Source: DATFDN01 sp963830565 (GTDB taxonomy: Bacteria > Pseudomonadota > Alphaproteobacteria > Acetobacterales > Acetobacteraceae). From it: DNA of 64,000 bases. The stretch spans positions 1 through 64,000 of the forward strand of contig CAWHMO010000001.1 in NCBI GenBank assembly GCA_963830565.1, in the 5' to 3' direction. The translations under genes and the position numbers were made by a program. A model generated the notes under the pieces. That model saw only the letters and a program-made list of their open reading frames with translations. It made no database searches and was not told the origin of the DNA. This document shows, piece after piece, positions 8,030 to 16,948 of the stretch (positions are counted from its first letter, which is position 1; the number at the start of each line of letters is the position of its first letter).

Positions 8030-8944
8030 TTATGCGAAATTGGAGCCGTCGTCGACAGGATGGAAGCTGTCGGCGAGCGCGCGGACCGTTTCGGCGATCG
8101 CGGTCAAGGCGAGTCTCACGCGCGGCGTTTGCCGGCTGTCGCGATGCACCACGAGCCACAGATCGGCGCTCGGCACCGGGGAGGCGGTAGCGATCCGGGT
8201 CAGACCGGCTTCGCGGTCGGCGCGGAAGCGGGCCAGACAGGCCAAACCGCCGGCGCGAAGCGCCGCCGACACGGCGGCCTCGTGGCTGCTGGTCTGCAAT
8301 CCCACCACGGCCCGCCCCGTCAGCTCGGCGAGCCAGCCCGCCTGCGGCGCGTCCGTGATGTCATCGACCTGCGTGATCAGCCGATGGCCGGGGCAGCCCG
8401 CCGCGAAGTCCGGCTCTCCATGACGCTCCAGATACGCGGGGCTGGCATAGAGCCCAAATTCCACGCAACCGATTCGCCGCACGACGAGGTCGTGCTGACC
8501 GGGTTGCGTCGTCCGCACCGAGACATCCGCGTCGCGCATGGCCAGGCTCAGCTCGCGGGGATGCGGGAGCAGTTCGATCATGATGTCGGGGTGTCGCGCA
8601 TTGAGCGCAGCGAGGCCGGGCGCCAGGATGTGGCTGGCGATGGCATCGCAGCAGGCGACGCGGACAAGGCCCGCCAGCCGCGTGTCGTAGCCGCCGACGC
8701 TGCGTTCGACGCTCAATGCCTCGACTTCGACGCGCTCGGCCTGCGCGCGGACGCTTTCCCCGGCCAATGTCGGCACATACCCGTCCGGTGTCCGGTTGAG
8801 CAGACGGACGCCGAGGCTGGCTTCCAGCGATGTCAGCCGTCGGCCGACCGTGGACTGGGCCACCTGCAAATCCTTGGCGGCTGCCGAGAGATTGCCGCGT
8901 CGGGCTATGGCCAGGAAGAAACGAAGATCGTCCCAATCGAGCAT
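8030..8944 (-). CDS. LysR-family transcriptional regulator
   Basis: A 304-residue regulator starting at ATG 8944. Residues 1-60 form the winged helix-turn-helix ('DDLRFFLAIARRGNLSAAAK', 'VAQSTVGRRLTSLEASLG'). The rest is a LysR substrate-binding domain ('VRVACCDAIASHILAPGL' to the C-terminus). It is divergent from the OsmC gene that starts 174 bp away, the classic layout for a LysR regulator and its target, so a peroxide-related role is plausible. The effector is unknown. Confidence 0.9.
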   Translation of the reverse strand: MLDWDDLRFFLAIARRGNLSAAAKDLQVAQSTVGRRLTSLEASLGVRLLNRTPDGYVPTLAGESVRAQAERVEVEALSVERSVGGYDTRLAGLVRVACCDAIASHILAPGLAALNARHPDIMIELLPHPRELSLAMRDADVSVRTTQPGQHDLVVRRIGCVEFGLYASPAYLERHGEPDFAAGCPGHRLITQVDDITDAPQAGWLAELTGRAVVGLQTSSHEAAVSAALRAGGLACLARFRADREAGLTRIATASPVPSADLWLVVHRDSRQTPRVRLALTAIAETVRALADSFHPVDDGSNFA

Positions 8945-9118
8945 GGACCCTCGCCCCGCGTTTTCGCATTCCGACTGGCCGGCATTGGTCCTCTCACCGC
9001 GCCAGGCCGCCCCCCATCTATCGTTCCGTCCGTCGAGGCCGGCGGCTTTGTACCTGCACGTCACCGTACGAGCAACGTGACCTTCCTGGCCGCCTCCGGA
9101 CGCAACGAGGGAAGCACC

Positions 9119-9700
9119 ATGACGACACCGCCCCTTCCGACGGCCGACCCGCCCCTGACAGGGTGCGACAGGACCGCACCCGAAGCCGACGGCCAGGACG
9201 ACATCGCATCGGTTCGGACGCTGCGGTGCCGTACCGTCGCCCAGGGCCGCTTTCAGCAACTCAACTACATTCGTGACTTGCCACCCCATCTGGTGGCGGA
9301 AGTCGCATCCGTGGGGCTGCTGGACGAGGACATCGCGCCGAATGCCTCGGAGGCACTGCTCGCGGCTCTCGGTTCGTGCCTCGCGGTCGGTATTCATGCC
9401 CATGCCATGGCGCAGCGCATTCCGGTCCGGCAGCTCGAACTGGAACTCGAGGCCGACATCCACCCCATCGCGACGCGAGGTGCCGGTGATGGCAGGCCGA
9501 AGCCCCTCGGCTTCGAAAGCGTGCGGGTTGTAGTCCATATGGACGCGGATGCCCCCAGCGAAATGCTGAGGGCGCTGATCGCCTATGTGACGTTGCGGTC
9601 GCCGGTGGCCAACACCATCCACAATCCGGTTCATCTCGATGTTGCCCTGGCCGATGCCGTCGCAGGGGCCGTTCACCCCATCAATGGCCCTAATTCCTGA
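9119..9700 (+). CDS. OsmC-family peroxiredoxin-like protein
   Basis: A 193-residue protein whose ATG at 9119 follows GAGGGAAG. The OsmC/Ohr fold is indicated by 'NASEALLAALGSCLAVGIHAHAMAQR', which carries the Cys of the first conserved site, and by 'VRVVVHMDADAPSEML' and 'TLRSPVANTIHNPVHLDV'. The second site reads 'LRSPVANTI' where Ohr-type hydroperoxidases have a resolving Cys, so this is a one-cysteine OsmC-like protein and hydroperoxidase activity is uncertain. It lies between a divergent LysR gene and katE. Confidence 0.85.
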   Translation: MTTPPLPTADPPLTGCDRTAPEADGQDDIASVRTLRCRTVAQGRFQQLNYIRDLPPHLVAEVASVGLLDEDIAPNASEALLAALGSCLAVGIHAHAMAQRIPVRQLELELEADIHPIATRGAGDGRPKPLGFESVRVVVHMDADAPSEMLRALIAYVTLRSPVANTIHNPVHLDVALADAVAGAVHPINGPNS

Positions 9701-9892
9701 CCTGTTCCGCGTGCTTCCCGGGAGATAGGCCGGAAGGGCGCGCGGTGGAACCGCGACGGCAGGGGAGGGTTTTATGCCCACGTCCAATCCATGCCGCAGG
9801 CCTTCGCGCGTGTGACGGGTGTGCTCGGCCCGTTCGAGGCAGTGCGAGGCGACATCAGACCCTCCATAACCAGCGGATCAGGAGATTGCACC

Positions 9893-12004
9893 ATGGCCGC
9901 CCAGTCCCGCCCCGATAACCTGACGCCCGTACAGCTGGCCGACGCGAACATCCTTCGCGGGCCCGGTGGCGAAACCCACCAGGTCGCCGAGGGCGACGCG
10001 CCGGTGCTGACCACGCAGCAGGGCGTTCCGGTGTCGGATGACCAGAATTCGCTGCGGGTCGGCGCGCGCGGGCCGACCCTGCTCGAGGATTTCCACTTCC
10101 GCGAGAAAATCTTCCATTTCGACCACGAGCGCATTCCCGAGCGCGTGGTCCACGCGCGCGGCTTCGGCGCCCACGGCTACTTCGAGACCTACAAGTCCCT
10201 GTCCGACATCACGCGCGCCGACATCTTCCAGCGCAAGGGCGAGCGGACGCCGGCCTTCCTTCGCTTCTCCACCGTGGCCGGCAACAAGGGATCATCGGAC
10301 CTGCCGCGCGACGTGCGCGGCTTCGCGGTGAAGCTCTATACCAAGGAGGGCAACTGGGACATCGTCGGCAACAACATCCCGGTATTCTTCATCCAGGACG
10401 CGATCAAGTTCCCCGACTTCGTGCATTCCGTGAAGCAGGAACCCGACCGCGGCTTCCCGCAGGCGGCGTCGGCGCATGACAATTTCTGGGACTTCGTCTC
10501 GCTCAGTCCGGAGTCCGTCCACATGCTGCTGTGGGTCATGTCCGACCGGGCGATCCCGCGCTCTCTCCGGTTCATGGAAGGCTTCGGCGTGCATACGTTC
10601 CGGCTGGTCAATGCCGAAGGGAAATCCACCTTCGTCAAGTTCCACTGGAAGCCGAAGCTTGGGATGCAGTCGGTGGTGTGGAACGAGGCGTTGAAGATCA
10701 ATGGGGCGGACCCCGACTACCACCGCCGCGATCTCTGGAACGCCATCCAGGCCGGCGACTATCCGGAATGGGAGCTGGGGCTGCAGCTCTTCGACGAGGA
10801 TTTCGCCGACAAGTTCGAATTCGACGTGCTGGACGCGACCAAGATCATTCCTGAAGAGACCATCCCGATCCGTAAGGTCGGCCGGCTGGTGCTGGACCGC
10901 GTGGTGGACAATTTCTTCGCCGAGACCGAGCAGGTGGCGTTCTGCACGCAGAACATCGTCCCGGGCATCGACTTCACCAACGACCCGTTGCTGCAGGGAC
11001 GCAACTTCTCCTATCTCGACACGCAGCTGAAGCGGCTGGGCGGCCCGAACTTCACCCATCTGCCGATCAATGCGCCGAAATGCCCGTTCCACCATTTCCA
11101 GCAGGACGGGCACATGGCGTTCCACAACCCCAAGGGTCGGGCGAACTACGAGCCGAATTCCTGGGGCAGCGGCCCGCGCGAGTCCGCCGAGCGCGGATAT
11201 CGCAGCTACCCCGCGCAGGAAAGCGGCGAGAAGCGGCGCGTCCGCGCCGAGCTGTTCGCGGACCATTACAGCCAGGCGCGGCAGTTCTACACGAGCCAAA
11301 CTCCGGTCGAGCAGACGCATATCAAGGACGCGTTCGTCTTCGAGCTGAGCAAGGTGGAAACTCCCGCGATCCGCACCCGCATGGTCTCCCATCTGCGCAA
11401 TGTGGACGAGGACCTGGCGCGCAAGGTGGCGGATGGTCTGGGATTGCAGAAGATGCCCGAGGCGGCGCCGCCCGCGCGCGCGGTGCTGACGGACCTGCCG
11501 CAATCGCCCGCGCTCAGCATCCTGCGGAACGGGCCGAAGAGCTTCAAGGGCCGCAAGGTCGGCGCGCTGGTCACGGACGGGGTGGAAGCCGGGCTGCTCG
11601 CCGCGCTGCAAGAGGCCGTCGCGGCCGAGGGCGCGATGCTGGAACTGATCGCCCCCAAGATCGGCGGTGTCACCGCGAGCGACGGCAAGACCATCCCGGC
11701 GCAGCAGAAGATCAATGGCGGGCCTTCGGTGCTGTATGACGCGGTGGCGCTCCTGCTCTCCGAGCAGGGTGCGGCACTGCTGGCCGGGGAGGCGACCGCG
11801 AAGGACTTCATCAGCGACGCCTATGCCCATGCGAAGTTCGTCGCCTATGCCGAGGCTGCGAAGCCGCTGATGCAGAAGGCCGGGGTGGTGGAAATGGACG
11901 AGGGCTTCGTCGCGCTCAAGGCGCCGGCGGACGCCAGACGCTTCGTTGAGGCGTGCCGTGCGCTGCGTTATTGGGCGCGGGAGGCGAAGGTCCACGCGGT
12001 CTGA
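9893..12004 (+). CDS. katE: Large-subunit (clade 2) catalase HPII
   Basis: A 703-residue catalase splitting hydrogen peroxide. The ATG at 9893 has GGAG nine bases upstream. The catalytic His is in 'RVVHARGFGAHG' (about residue 87), the distal Asn in 'VGNNIPVFFIQDAIKFPDF' (about 160) and the haem-ligand Tyr in 'GRNFSYLDTQ' (about 374). From about residue 560 a second domain ('KVGALVTDGVEAGLLAALQE') has the class I glutamine-amidotransferase/DJ-1 fold that marks large catalases. It follows osmC on the same strand and is probably part of an oxidative-stress group. Confidence 0.97.
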   Translation: MAAQSRPDNLTPVQLADANILRGPGGETHQVAEGDAPVLTTQQGVPVSDDQNSLRVGARGPTLLEDFHFREKIFHFDHERIPERVVHARGFGAHGYFETYKSLSDITRADIFQRKGERTPAFLRFSTVAGNKGSSDLPRDVRGFAVKLYTKEGNWDIVGNNIPVFFIQDAIKFPDFVHSVKQEPDRGFPQAASAHDNFWDFVSLSPESVHMLLWVMSDRAIPRSLRFMEGFGVHTFRLVNAEGKSTFVKFHWKPKLGMQSVVWNEALKINGADPDYHRRDLWNAIQAGDYPEWELGLQLFDEDFADKFEFDVLDATKIIPEETIPIRKVGRLVLDRVVDNFFAETEQVAFCTQNIVPGIDFTNDPLLQGRNFSYLDTQLKRLGGPNFTHLPINAPKCPFHHFQQDGHMAFHNPKGRANYEPNSWGSGPRESAERGYRSYPAQESGEKRRVRAELFADHYSQARQFYTSQTPVEQTHIKDAFVFELSKVETPAIRTRMVSHLRNVDEDLARKVADGLGLQKMPEAAPPARAVLTDLPQSPALSILRNGPKSFKGRKVGALVTDGVEAGLLAALQEAVAAEGAMLELIAPKIGGVTASDGKTIPAQQKINGGPSVLYDAVALLLSEQGAALLAGEATAKDFISDAYAHAKFVAYAEAAKPLMQKAGVVEMDEGFVALKAPADARRFVEACRALRYWAREAKVHAV

Positions 12005-12279
12005 CAGGGACGGGATGGGGGTGGGTTCGACCCTCCCCCGGCCGGCCTCCCCCGAGCATGTCCCCGGGCCGGCCTCCGGCCCATCCAATATATTGTATTC
12101 AGAGGAAAAATAGGTTATTCATCTCGCACTCGATGCGAGCTGAAGGCGCATCGATGCACTAATTTGCGACTGTGTATCCCTGAATGCTCGCCTCCGCCCA
12201 TATTGAGCCGGCCTCATCGCGAACCCGATCGGCGGCGCAGGTGACAAGCGGAGAATGGGTCCGGGAACGGAGGATGTGA
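12005..12279. other. Intergenic region between katE and the FAD oxidoreductase
   Basis: No gene seen. The first part is very GC-rich and carries GGCCGGCCTCC twice (near 12037 and 12070), which could fold into a katE terminator. It is followed by an AT-rich stretch (about 12085-12125, including aatatattgtattc) that is the most promoter-like segment before the gene at 12280, although I cannot place -35/-10 boxes with confidence. Confidence 0.4.
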
Positions 12280-13533
12280 GTGGTTGAAGTTGCCGTGATC
12301 GGTGCGGGACCCTACGGGCTGTCCGTCGCAGCGCATCTGCGTGGTCTGCGTGTTCCGGTCCGGGCGTTCGGCACGCCGATGGGATTCTGGCGGGATCACA
12401 CGCCCAAGGGGCTGACGCTCAAATCGGATGCCTTCGCCAGCAATCTGTCCGCGCCCGGCGATGCATTCCCGCTGGAGCGATTCTACCGCGAGACCGGGCG
12501 GACCGACTATTCGCATATCGGCCTGCGGGTTCCCGCGGAGGTGCTGGCGGAGTACGGGCGGGAGTTCCAGCGCCGCTATGTCGGCGAGGTGGAGGAGGCG
12601 CAGGTCGTCAGGCTTGCCCGCGCCGGCAATGGCTTCGACCTCCTGCTGGACACCGGTGAACGGCTCTCGGCCCAAAAGGTGGTCGTGGCGAGCGGATTGC
12701 TGTCGCTGAGCCATGTCCCGGACAGCCTCGCCGCGGTGCCGCGATCGATGCTGTCGCATAGCTCGGCGCATCACGATCTCGCCAAGTTCCGGGGACGCCG
12801 CGTGGTCGTCCTCGGCGCCGGCCAGTCCGCGTGCGAGACCGCTGCCCTGCTCAACGAGCAGGGCGCCGAGGTCGCCATGCTGACGCGGCGGAAGCTGCTG
12901 TGGTACGATCCCGCCAATGAGGACAATGCGAATGCGCGCCGCAGCACGTGGCGGCGCATACGGCGTCCCAATTTCGGCCTCGGGCCAGGCTGGCGCACCT
13001 GGTTCTGGTCCGAGATGCCGCACGGGTTTTCCTACCTGCCGCAGAGCATGCGCCACCAGAAGGCCTATGGCCTGTTCGGTCCCGCCGGGTCCGGCTGGAT
13101 CAAGCACCGCGTGGACGGCGTGATACCGGTCTATACCGGCGAGCTGCGCGACATCGACGTGCGCGCGGACGAGGTGGGGCTGTCGGTCAACACCACCGAG
13201 CGGCCGGTCCATCTCGCGGCGGATCACGTCATCGCCGCCACCGGCTATCGGGCCGATCTCCGCCGCCTGCCGTTCCTCGACATGCAGCCGGACGAGATCC
13301 GCTCGGTCGGCGGCATCCCGGTGCTCAACCGCGCCTTCGAATCCTCCGTGCCGGGCCTGTATTTCGTTGGCTACCTGAGCGCGCCGACCTTCGGTCCGTC
13401 GATGCGGTTCATCTACGGCACCAGGTTCGCGGCACAGCGCGTTTCCCGGCACTTGGCGTATCTCGGCGAAGGCAGCAGGCGCGCGGGGCGGTTCGCCGTG
13501 CCGCCGGCGATGCAAGCCGACGCCGCCATGTAG
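12280..13533 (+). CDS. FAD/NAD(P)-binding oxidoreductase
   Basis: A 417-residue flavoprotein. The GTG start at 12280 is favoured by GGAGG six bases upstream. 'VAVIGAGPYGLSVAAHL' at the N-terminus is the FAD-binding Rossmann motif and 'RVVVLGAGQSACETAALL' at about 185 the NAD(P)-binding one. 'HVIAATGYRADL' near residue 320 matches the ATG motif of flavin monooxygenases and 'VPGLYFVGYLSAPTFGPSM' the C-terminal FAD contact. It resembles putative flavin-dependent monooxygenases; the substrate cannot be told. It stands alone on its strand. Confidence 0.85.
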   Translation: MVEVAVIGAGPYGLSVAAHLRGLRVPVRAFGTPMGFWRDHTPKGLTLKSDAFASNLSAPGDAFPLERFYRETGRTDYSHIGLRVPAEVLAEYGREFQRRYVGEVEEAQVVRLARAGNGFDLLLDTGERLSAQKVVVASGLLSLSHVPDSLAAVPRSMLSHSSAHHDLAKFRGRRVVVLGAGQSACETAALLNEQGAEVAMLTRRKLLWYDPANEDNANARRSTWRRIRRPNFGLGPGWRTWFWSEMPHGFSYLPQSMRHQKAYGLFGPAGSGWIKHRVDGVIPVYTGELRDIDVRADEVGLSVNTTERPVHLAADHVIAATGYRADLRRLPFLDMQPDEIRSVGGIPVLNRAFESSVPGLYFVGYLSAPTFGPSMRFIYGTRFAAQRVSRHLAYLGEGSRRAGRFAVPPAMQADAAM

Positions 13534-13685
13534 CTTCGGTGGCACCCGCTACGAAAGCGTAGGTAAGCCGCTGGTCGTGGGTCTGGAGCCCGGAGACTGG
13601 AATTGACGGGCTCCAACCTTCCCAGCGAACCGCGCAACTCACCCGCCGACCCTAGTTAGAGATCGCGGGAGAGCGACTGTCTGAC

Positions 13686-14006
13686 GTGTTAAGCGGGTTT
13701 GGCGCGACGTGCCCGGCCAGGGCCGCTACAGCTCCGGTGAGTGCAAAGGCATCTCAGATGCGCCGCGTAGAGGGGCGGCCTGGTCCCGCGCGCGTCAGCA
13801 CATCCTATGCTGAGCGCCAGAACTTATCGATGCGGATGGGACTGCGCCGCTTCCCCCGCCTGACCGATGCGGTCAGCGAGAAATTCGAGAACCACGTCCA
13901 CGCCATCTCAGTCAACTCGATGCACTACAGCTTCATCCGCATTCGTCAGACGCTCCGCTGCGCGCCCGCGACGGGGGCGGGCGTGACAAGCCGCTGCACA
14001 CAGTAG
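13686..14006 (+). pseudogene. Transposase C-terminal fragment (IS1-type InsB-like)
   Basis: From about 13793 the frame reads 'SYAERQNLSMRMGLRRFPRL', 'SEKFENHVHAISVNSMHYSF' and 'IRQTLRCAPATGAGVTSR', closely following the C-terminal end of transposases commonly annotated as IS1-family ('YVERQNLTMRM...KTLRVTPAMAAGVTD'). The N-terminal two thirds and any terminal repeats are missing, and the reading before 13790 is unrelated. It marks the left border of the accessory patch. Confidence 0.65.
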
Positions 14007-14061
14007 GCGACACGGAAGGTGAGGGGCAACGCAACCACACACGAGTGTAATGGAGTTGAAC

Positions 14062-14307
14062 ATGAGCAAGTATGGTCGCTATGGCACACCTGCCAACATG
14101 CCGAATGATCGCGCCATGCGGATAGAACGCCGTATTACGATGGCCGCACGCGTCATTTGGACGTTGGCGAAGTATGCCGGCATCGTCTTTTTCTGCGACT
14201 GGCTCTGGAACGGCATGTTCCCGTGCGTGCCTTTATGGGGTGAGCGAGCTGCGTGCAACAACATCCCCTACTCGACCGACCTACCGAGCTACGCACGAGG
14301 GGAGTAG
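14062..14307 (+). CDS. Small predicted membrane protein, phage-like context
   Basis: An 81-residue protein from ATG 14062, preferred over 14050 because GGAG lies seven bases upstream. It has a basic N-terminal part ('RAMRIERRITMAARVIW') and one transmembrane stretch ('LAKYAGIVFFCDWLWNGMF'), then a polar tail. I do not recognise it. A broken P-loop ATPase and an MT-A70 methyltransferase follow on the same strand with short gaps, so it may be a remnant of a phage gene row. Confidence 0.55.
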   Translation: MSKYGRYGTPANMPNDRAMRIERRITMAARVIWTLAKYAGIVFFCDWLWNGMFPCVPLWGERAACNNIPYSTDLPSYARGE

Positions 14308-14313
14308 GCAGCA

Positions 14314-14581
14314 ATGGAGGTCATGCTTGGCAATAGGACGCTGGGTGCTGTGGACCTCAGCAGCACTAGGGTTGCCCTACTTCTTTGGGGCGCTAGCGGT
14401 TGTGGTAAAACCACGCTCGCGTCCACCGCACCCGGCACCAAGCTCTGGATACTGTTCGATCAAGACGGCGCTAATAGCTTGGCTGGTCGCGACGACTACG
14501 TGGTTCTTGATCTTACCAGCTTTGGAATTTGCCGATATGGTTCAAGCCCTTGAAGAGTGGGAGGCCCGCGCAGAGGAGTAG
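14314..14581 (+). pseudogene. Phage-type P-loop ATPase (Sak4/AAA-like), truncated and frameshifted
   Basis: The ATG at 14314 opens a frame with a Walker A motif 'LLLWGASGCGKTTLASTAPG' at about residues 22-41 and 'LWILFDQDGANSL', as in phage ATP-binding recombination proteins of the Sak4/AAA type. The frame is lost near 14510-14525; another frame carries on with 'ALEFADMVQALEEWEARAEE' and stops at 14579-14581. Together they make about 89 residues against 200 or more in intact relatives, so most of the ATPase core is missing. Confidence 0.55.
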
Positions 14582-14590
14582 AATCGACCA

Positions 14591-15271
14591 ATGACCACGA
14601 CTGCCACCCCTGATCCTGGGGCGGATCTCCTAGTGGCCGTCAACGGCGACAGCTTCGGGTGCATTCTGGCCGATCCACCGTGGCAGTTTGTCAACCGCAC
14701 GGGAAAGATGGCGCCGGAACACAGGCGTCTGAGCCGCTACGGGACAATGGACGTGGGTGCGATTTCCGCGCTGCCCGTGACAGAGATCAGCGCCCAAACC
14801 TCCCATCTGTATCTATGGGTGCCCAATGCCTTGCTGCCGGAGGGCTTGCAGGTCACGAGGGAATGGGAGTTCTGCTACAAATCGACTATCGTCTGGCACA
14901 AGCTACGGAAGGATGGGGGCAGCGATGGCCGTGGCGTCGGCTTCTACTTCCGCAACGTGACCGACCTTGTTCTGTTCGGCGTGCGGGACAAGAATGCGCT
15001 GACCCTGCGACCGGGCCGCACGCAGGTGAACTATCTCGGGACGCGCAAGCGCGAGCACTCGCGCAAGCCAGACGAACTGTACGGCATCATCGAAGCATGC
15101 AGCCCTGGGCCATGGCTTGAATTGTTCGCGCGCGGTACACGCCCAGGGTGGACAGTATGGGGTAACCAAGCGGCCGAGGATCATGAGCCGACCTGGAAAA
15201 CCTACCGGCATAATAGCGCGGCCGAGCGCAAGCAGAATCCCACGCTGCCTTTTGCACTCAATGAAATCTAG
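14591..15271 (+). CDS. MT-A70-family adenine N6-methyltransferase
   Basis: A 226-residue SAM-dependent methyltransferase with catalytic motif 'DPPW' in 'CILADPPWQF' at about residue 32, 'TSHLYLWVPNALLPEGL' and the C-terminal 'RGTRPGWTVWGNQ' typical of MT-A70/Ime4-like enzymes. In bacteria these are usually phage or plasmid genes that methylate adenine in DNA. 'REHSRKPDELYGIIEACSPG' is the conserved end block. Ten bases separate it from the broken ATPase. The gene looks intact although its surroundings are decayed. Confidence 0.9.
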   Translation: MTTTATPDPGADLLVAVNGDSFGCILADPPWQFVNRTGKMAPEHRRLSRYGTMDVGAISALPVTEISAQTSHLYLWVPNALLPEGLQVTREWEFCYKSTIVWHKLRKDGGSDGRGVGFYFRNVTDLVLFGVRDKNALTLRPGRTQVNYLGTRKREHSRKPDELYGIIEACSPGPWLELFARGTRPGWTVWGNQAAEDHEPTWKTYRHNSAAERKQNPTLPFALNEI

Positions 15272-15984
15272 CACTCTTCGTCTTCGTCATCTGGAGTCCC
15301 AAGGCCGCGCACCTTGGTGCCTTCTCCGCAGCACGTCCTCCATTCTGCCGGACAGGCGGTGGCGAGAACGCCGGCCGTGTTGCGCCACTCCTTGACGCGG
15401 TAACGTTTGCGGAGATCTGGCGGCAGAGGTGAATTGTGGACACCGGCCCGCAGAATAGTGGGAGTGCCTCGGTGTGCTGGGCCGGATATTGTAGCACCGC
15501 GTACTTCCTGACCTTGATGGCATCATTCCCGCGGCAGCGGGAATCCAGGCGGACAGCACGAAAATCAGTGCATATACGCCTGGATGCCGGCTTTTGCGGG
15601 CGTGACGGTATGGGTCAGCGTCAAGGCAGGTTGGCATTATTCCTAGGCACCCAAGACTCACAGGCAAACTGACCCACTACTCTCTCCCACCTGCGGGAGT
15701 AGGTCGCTGTGCGCGGCCCGGCGGGCGAGGGTGTCGGGGGCGGCTCGCTCACCCGCGTCCGCCGGATCAAGGCCAGGGGCGCTCCGCGACCTCGCCCGGC
15801 TGGGGCAGAGAGGTTAATCCGCGGCGCGCGCGGACTTCTCGATTTCCGTCAGCGTGAAAGCGCGCTGGTCTCCGCGTTGCGAGCCGGTCTCCTCGGCAAA
15901 TTCGGAGCCCGTGACGGAGCCGACGAGCGCGCCTGCCGGCCCGATCAGGATGGCCGGAGCGTCGCGGACCCCTTTCGTGCAGGA
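15272..15984. other. Intergenic stretch with one palindromic element and a possible gene remnant
   Basis: No intact gene seen. A ~110-bp palindromic element fills 15508-15618. On the minus strand, directly after the TAA of the gene at 15985, the same frame stays open for 56 codons to another TAA at 15814-15816 and reads like real protein ('APAILIGPAGALVGSVTGSE', 'FTLTEIEKSARAAD'), but it has no start codon; it may be the remains of a longer C-terminus or of a separate small gene. Confidence 0.45.
15508..15618 (+). repeat. ~110-bp palindromic element, copy A
   Basis: It begins CTGACC (15508) and ends GGTCAG (15613-15618), so the ends are inverted repeats. Inside are two imperfect hairpins: ATTCCCGCGGCAGCGGGAAT, and GGATGCCGGCTTTTGCGGGC, separated by a ~40-nt spacer. 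The complement of the segment at 17905-18014 matches it along the full length with scattered changes, so both are copies of one mobile or repetitive element. Confidence 0.75.
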
Positions 15985-16626
15985 TTACGTCGTCAGATGG
16001 ATCGACCAGGAGACGTCGTAATTGGAATTGCTGCCGCAGCCGTGCGCGGAGTCGGTTCCGGGGTGGTGGTCGGTCTCACTCAGATGCCGGCCTTGACTGG
16101 TTCCGGCACGAAGCTGCGAGCCGGTAAAGCTATGCACCGCAGCGGCGACCGCGCCGTCGCAATCGGCGAAGACCAGCTTGCCCGCGGAGGAGACCACCCA
16201 ACCCGCGAGCGCGCCCAGCGCGGTGCCGATGAGCGGAACGACTGCCGTGCCGATCGACGCGCCGAGGGCCGCGCCGAGAGCCCCGCCGGCCGCGGTGGCG
16301 GCGGCCTGCGCCCCCTTTTCGGCCACGGTTGAGACCGCCTGCTCAAGCGTCTTCTCGGCGGCGCTCGGGTCGGTATGGCCGCTGTTGACGATGGCGTAGC
16401 TGAAAACCGCTGTCTCGTTGTCCGCGACAGACAGGTCCTTGAAGTTCATCGCCGTGCGGAACGTGCCGTTGTTGAGGTCGCCGAGCTTCTGGCTCGCTTT
16501 CAGTGCGGGCCTTCCGGCGACAGCAACACTCGCCGAGATGTAGTCAGTGTCCTTATGGCGGGCTCTCGTGTTATGGATCACAAAGGAGTCAACTGCAAAG
16601 CCATATTTCTGCGTGTCCACCTGCAT
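15985..16626 (-). CDS. Conserved protein of unknown function with a long glycine-zipper segment
   Basis: A 213-residue protein from ATG 16626 (an alternative ATG at 16656 is also possible). The N-terminal half is a beta-rich domain ('FVIHNTRARHKDTDYISASV', 'LNNGTFRTAMNFKDLSVADN', 'AVFSYAIVNSGH'). A ~50-residue segment of small residues follows ('AATAAGGALGAALGASIGTA', 'VVPLIGTALGALAGWVVSSA'), a glycine-zipper pattern seen in membrane-inserting or self-associating proteins. The C-terminus has 'FADCDGAVAAAVHSFTGSQL' and 'GCGSNSNYDVSWSI'. I recall similar unnamed proteins in other bacteria but know of no function. Both neighbours are pseudogenes. Confidence 0.65.
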   Translation of the reverse strand: MQVDTQKYGFAVDSFVIHNTRARHKDTDYISASVAVAGRPALKASQKLGDLNNGTFRTAMNFKDLSVADNETAVFSYAIVNSGHTDPSAAEKTLEQAVSTVAEKGAQAAATAAGGALGAALGASIGTAVVPLIGTALGALAGWVVSSAGKLVFADCDGAVAAAVHSFTGSQLRAGTSQGRHLSETDHHPGTDSAHGCGSNSNYDVSWSIHLTT

Positions 16627-16948
16627 CCTCCCTTTGGTCGGCCGGGCCGGGTGCATCGCGCTTCCCGGCACCTCCGATGGCTTCGGTTCCGACGGTTGAG
16701 ATATCGCTCGATGTCGCGCAACGCGCATGTGACCCGGCTCACACTGACGATGATTGTTTTCCAAGGGACGTCTCCGCCCTGGTTCCCGATCTTCCATGCA
16801 TTGCTGTCCGGTTTGCGTCACTTGCCGGGCTGAGCTCGCGACGAATTCCCGGACCAGGTCCGGAGCGAGCATGGCGGGGGAAGATCGACAGTCGCGAACT
16901 GGATCGCAAACCGGACAGCAACGGCCCCGCCGTGCGGGGGGCGGATCG

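Noticed and set aside
6322..9117. Long plus-strand frames opposite ysnF and the LysR gene
   Set aside because: Only the last part (from 9119) is a real gene, osmC; the rest mirrors genes on the minus strand.
15298..15317. Terminator after the MT-A70 gene (CCAAGG/CCTTGG)
   Set aside because: A 6-bp stem without a U-tract is too weak in this GC context.
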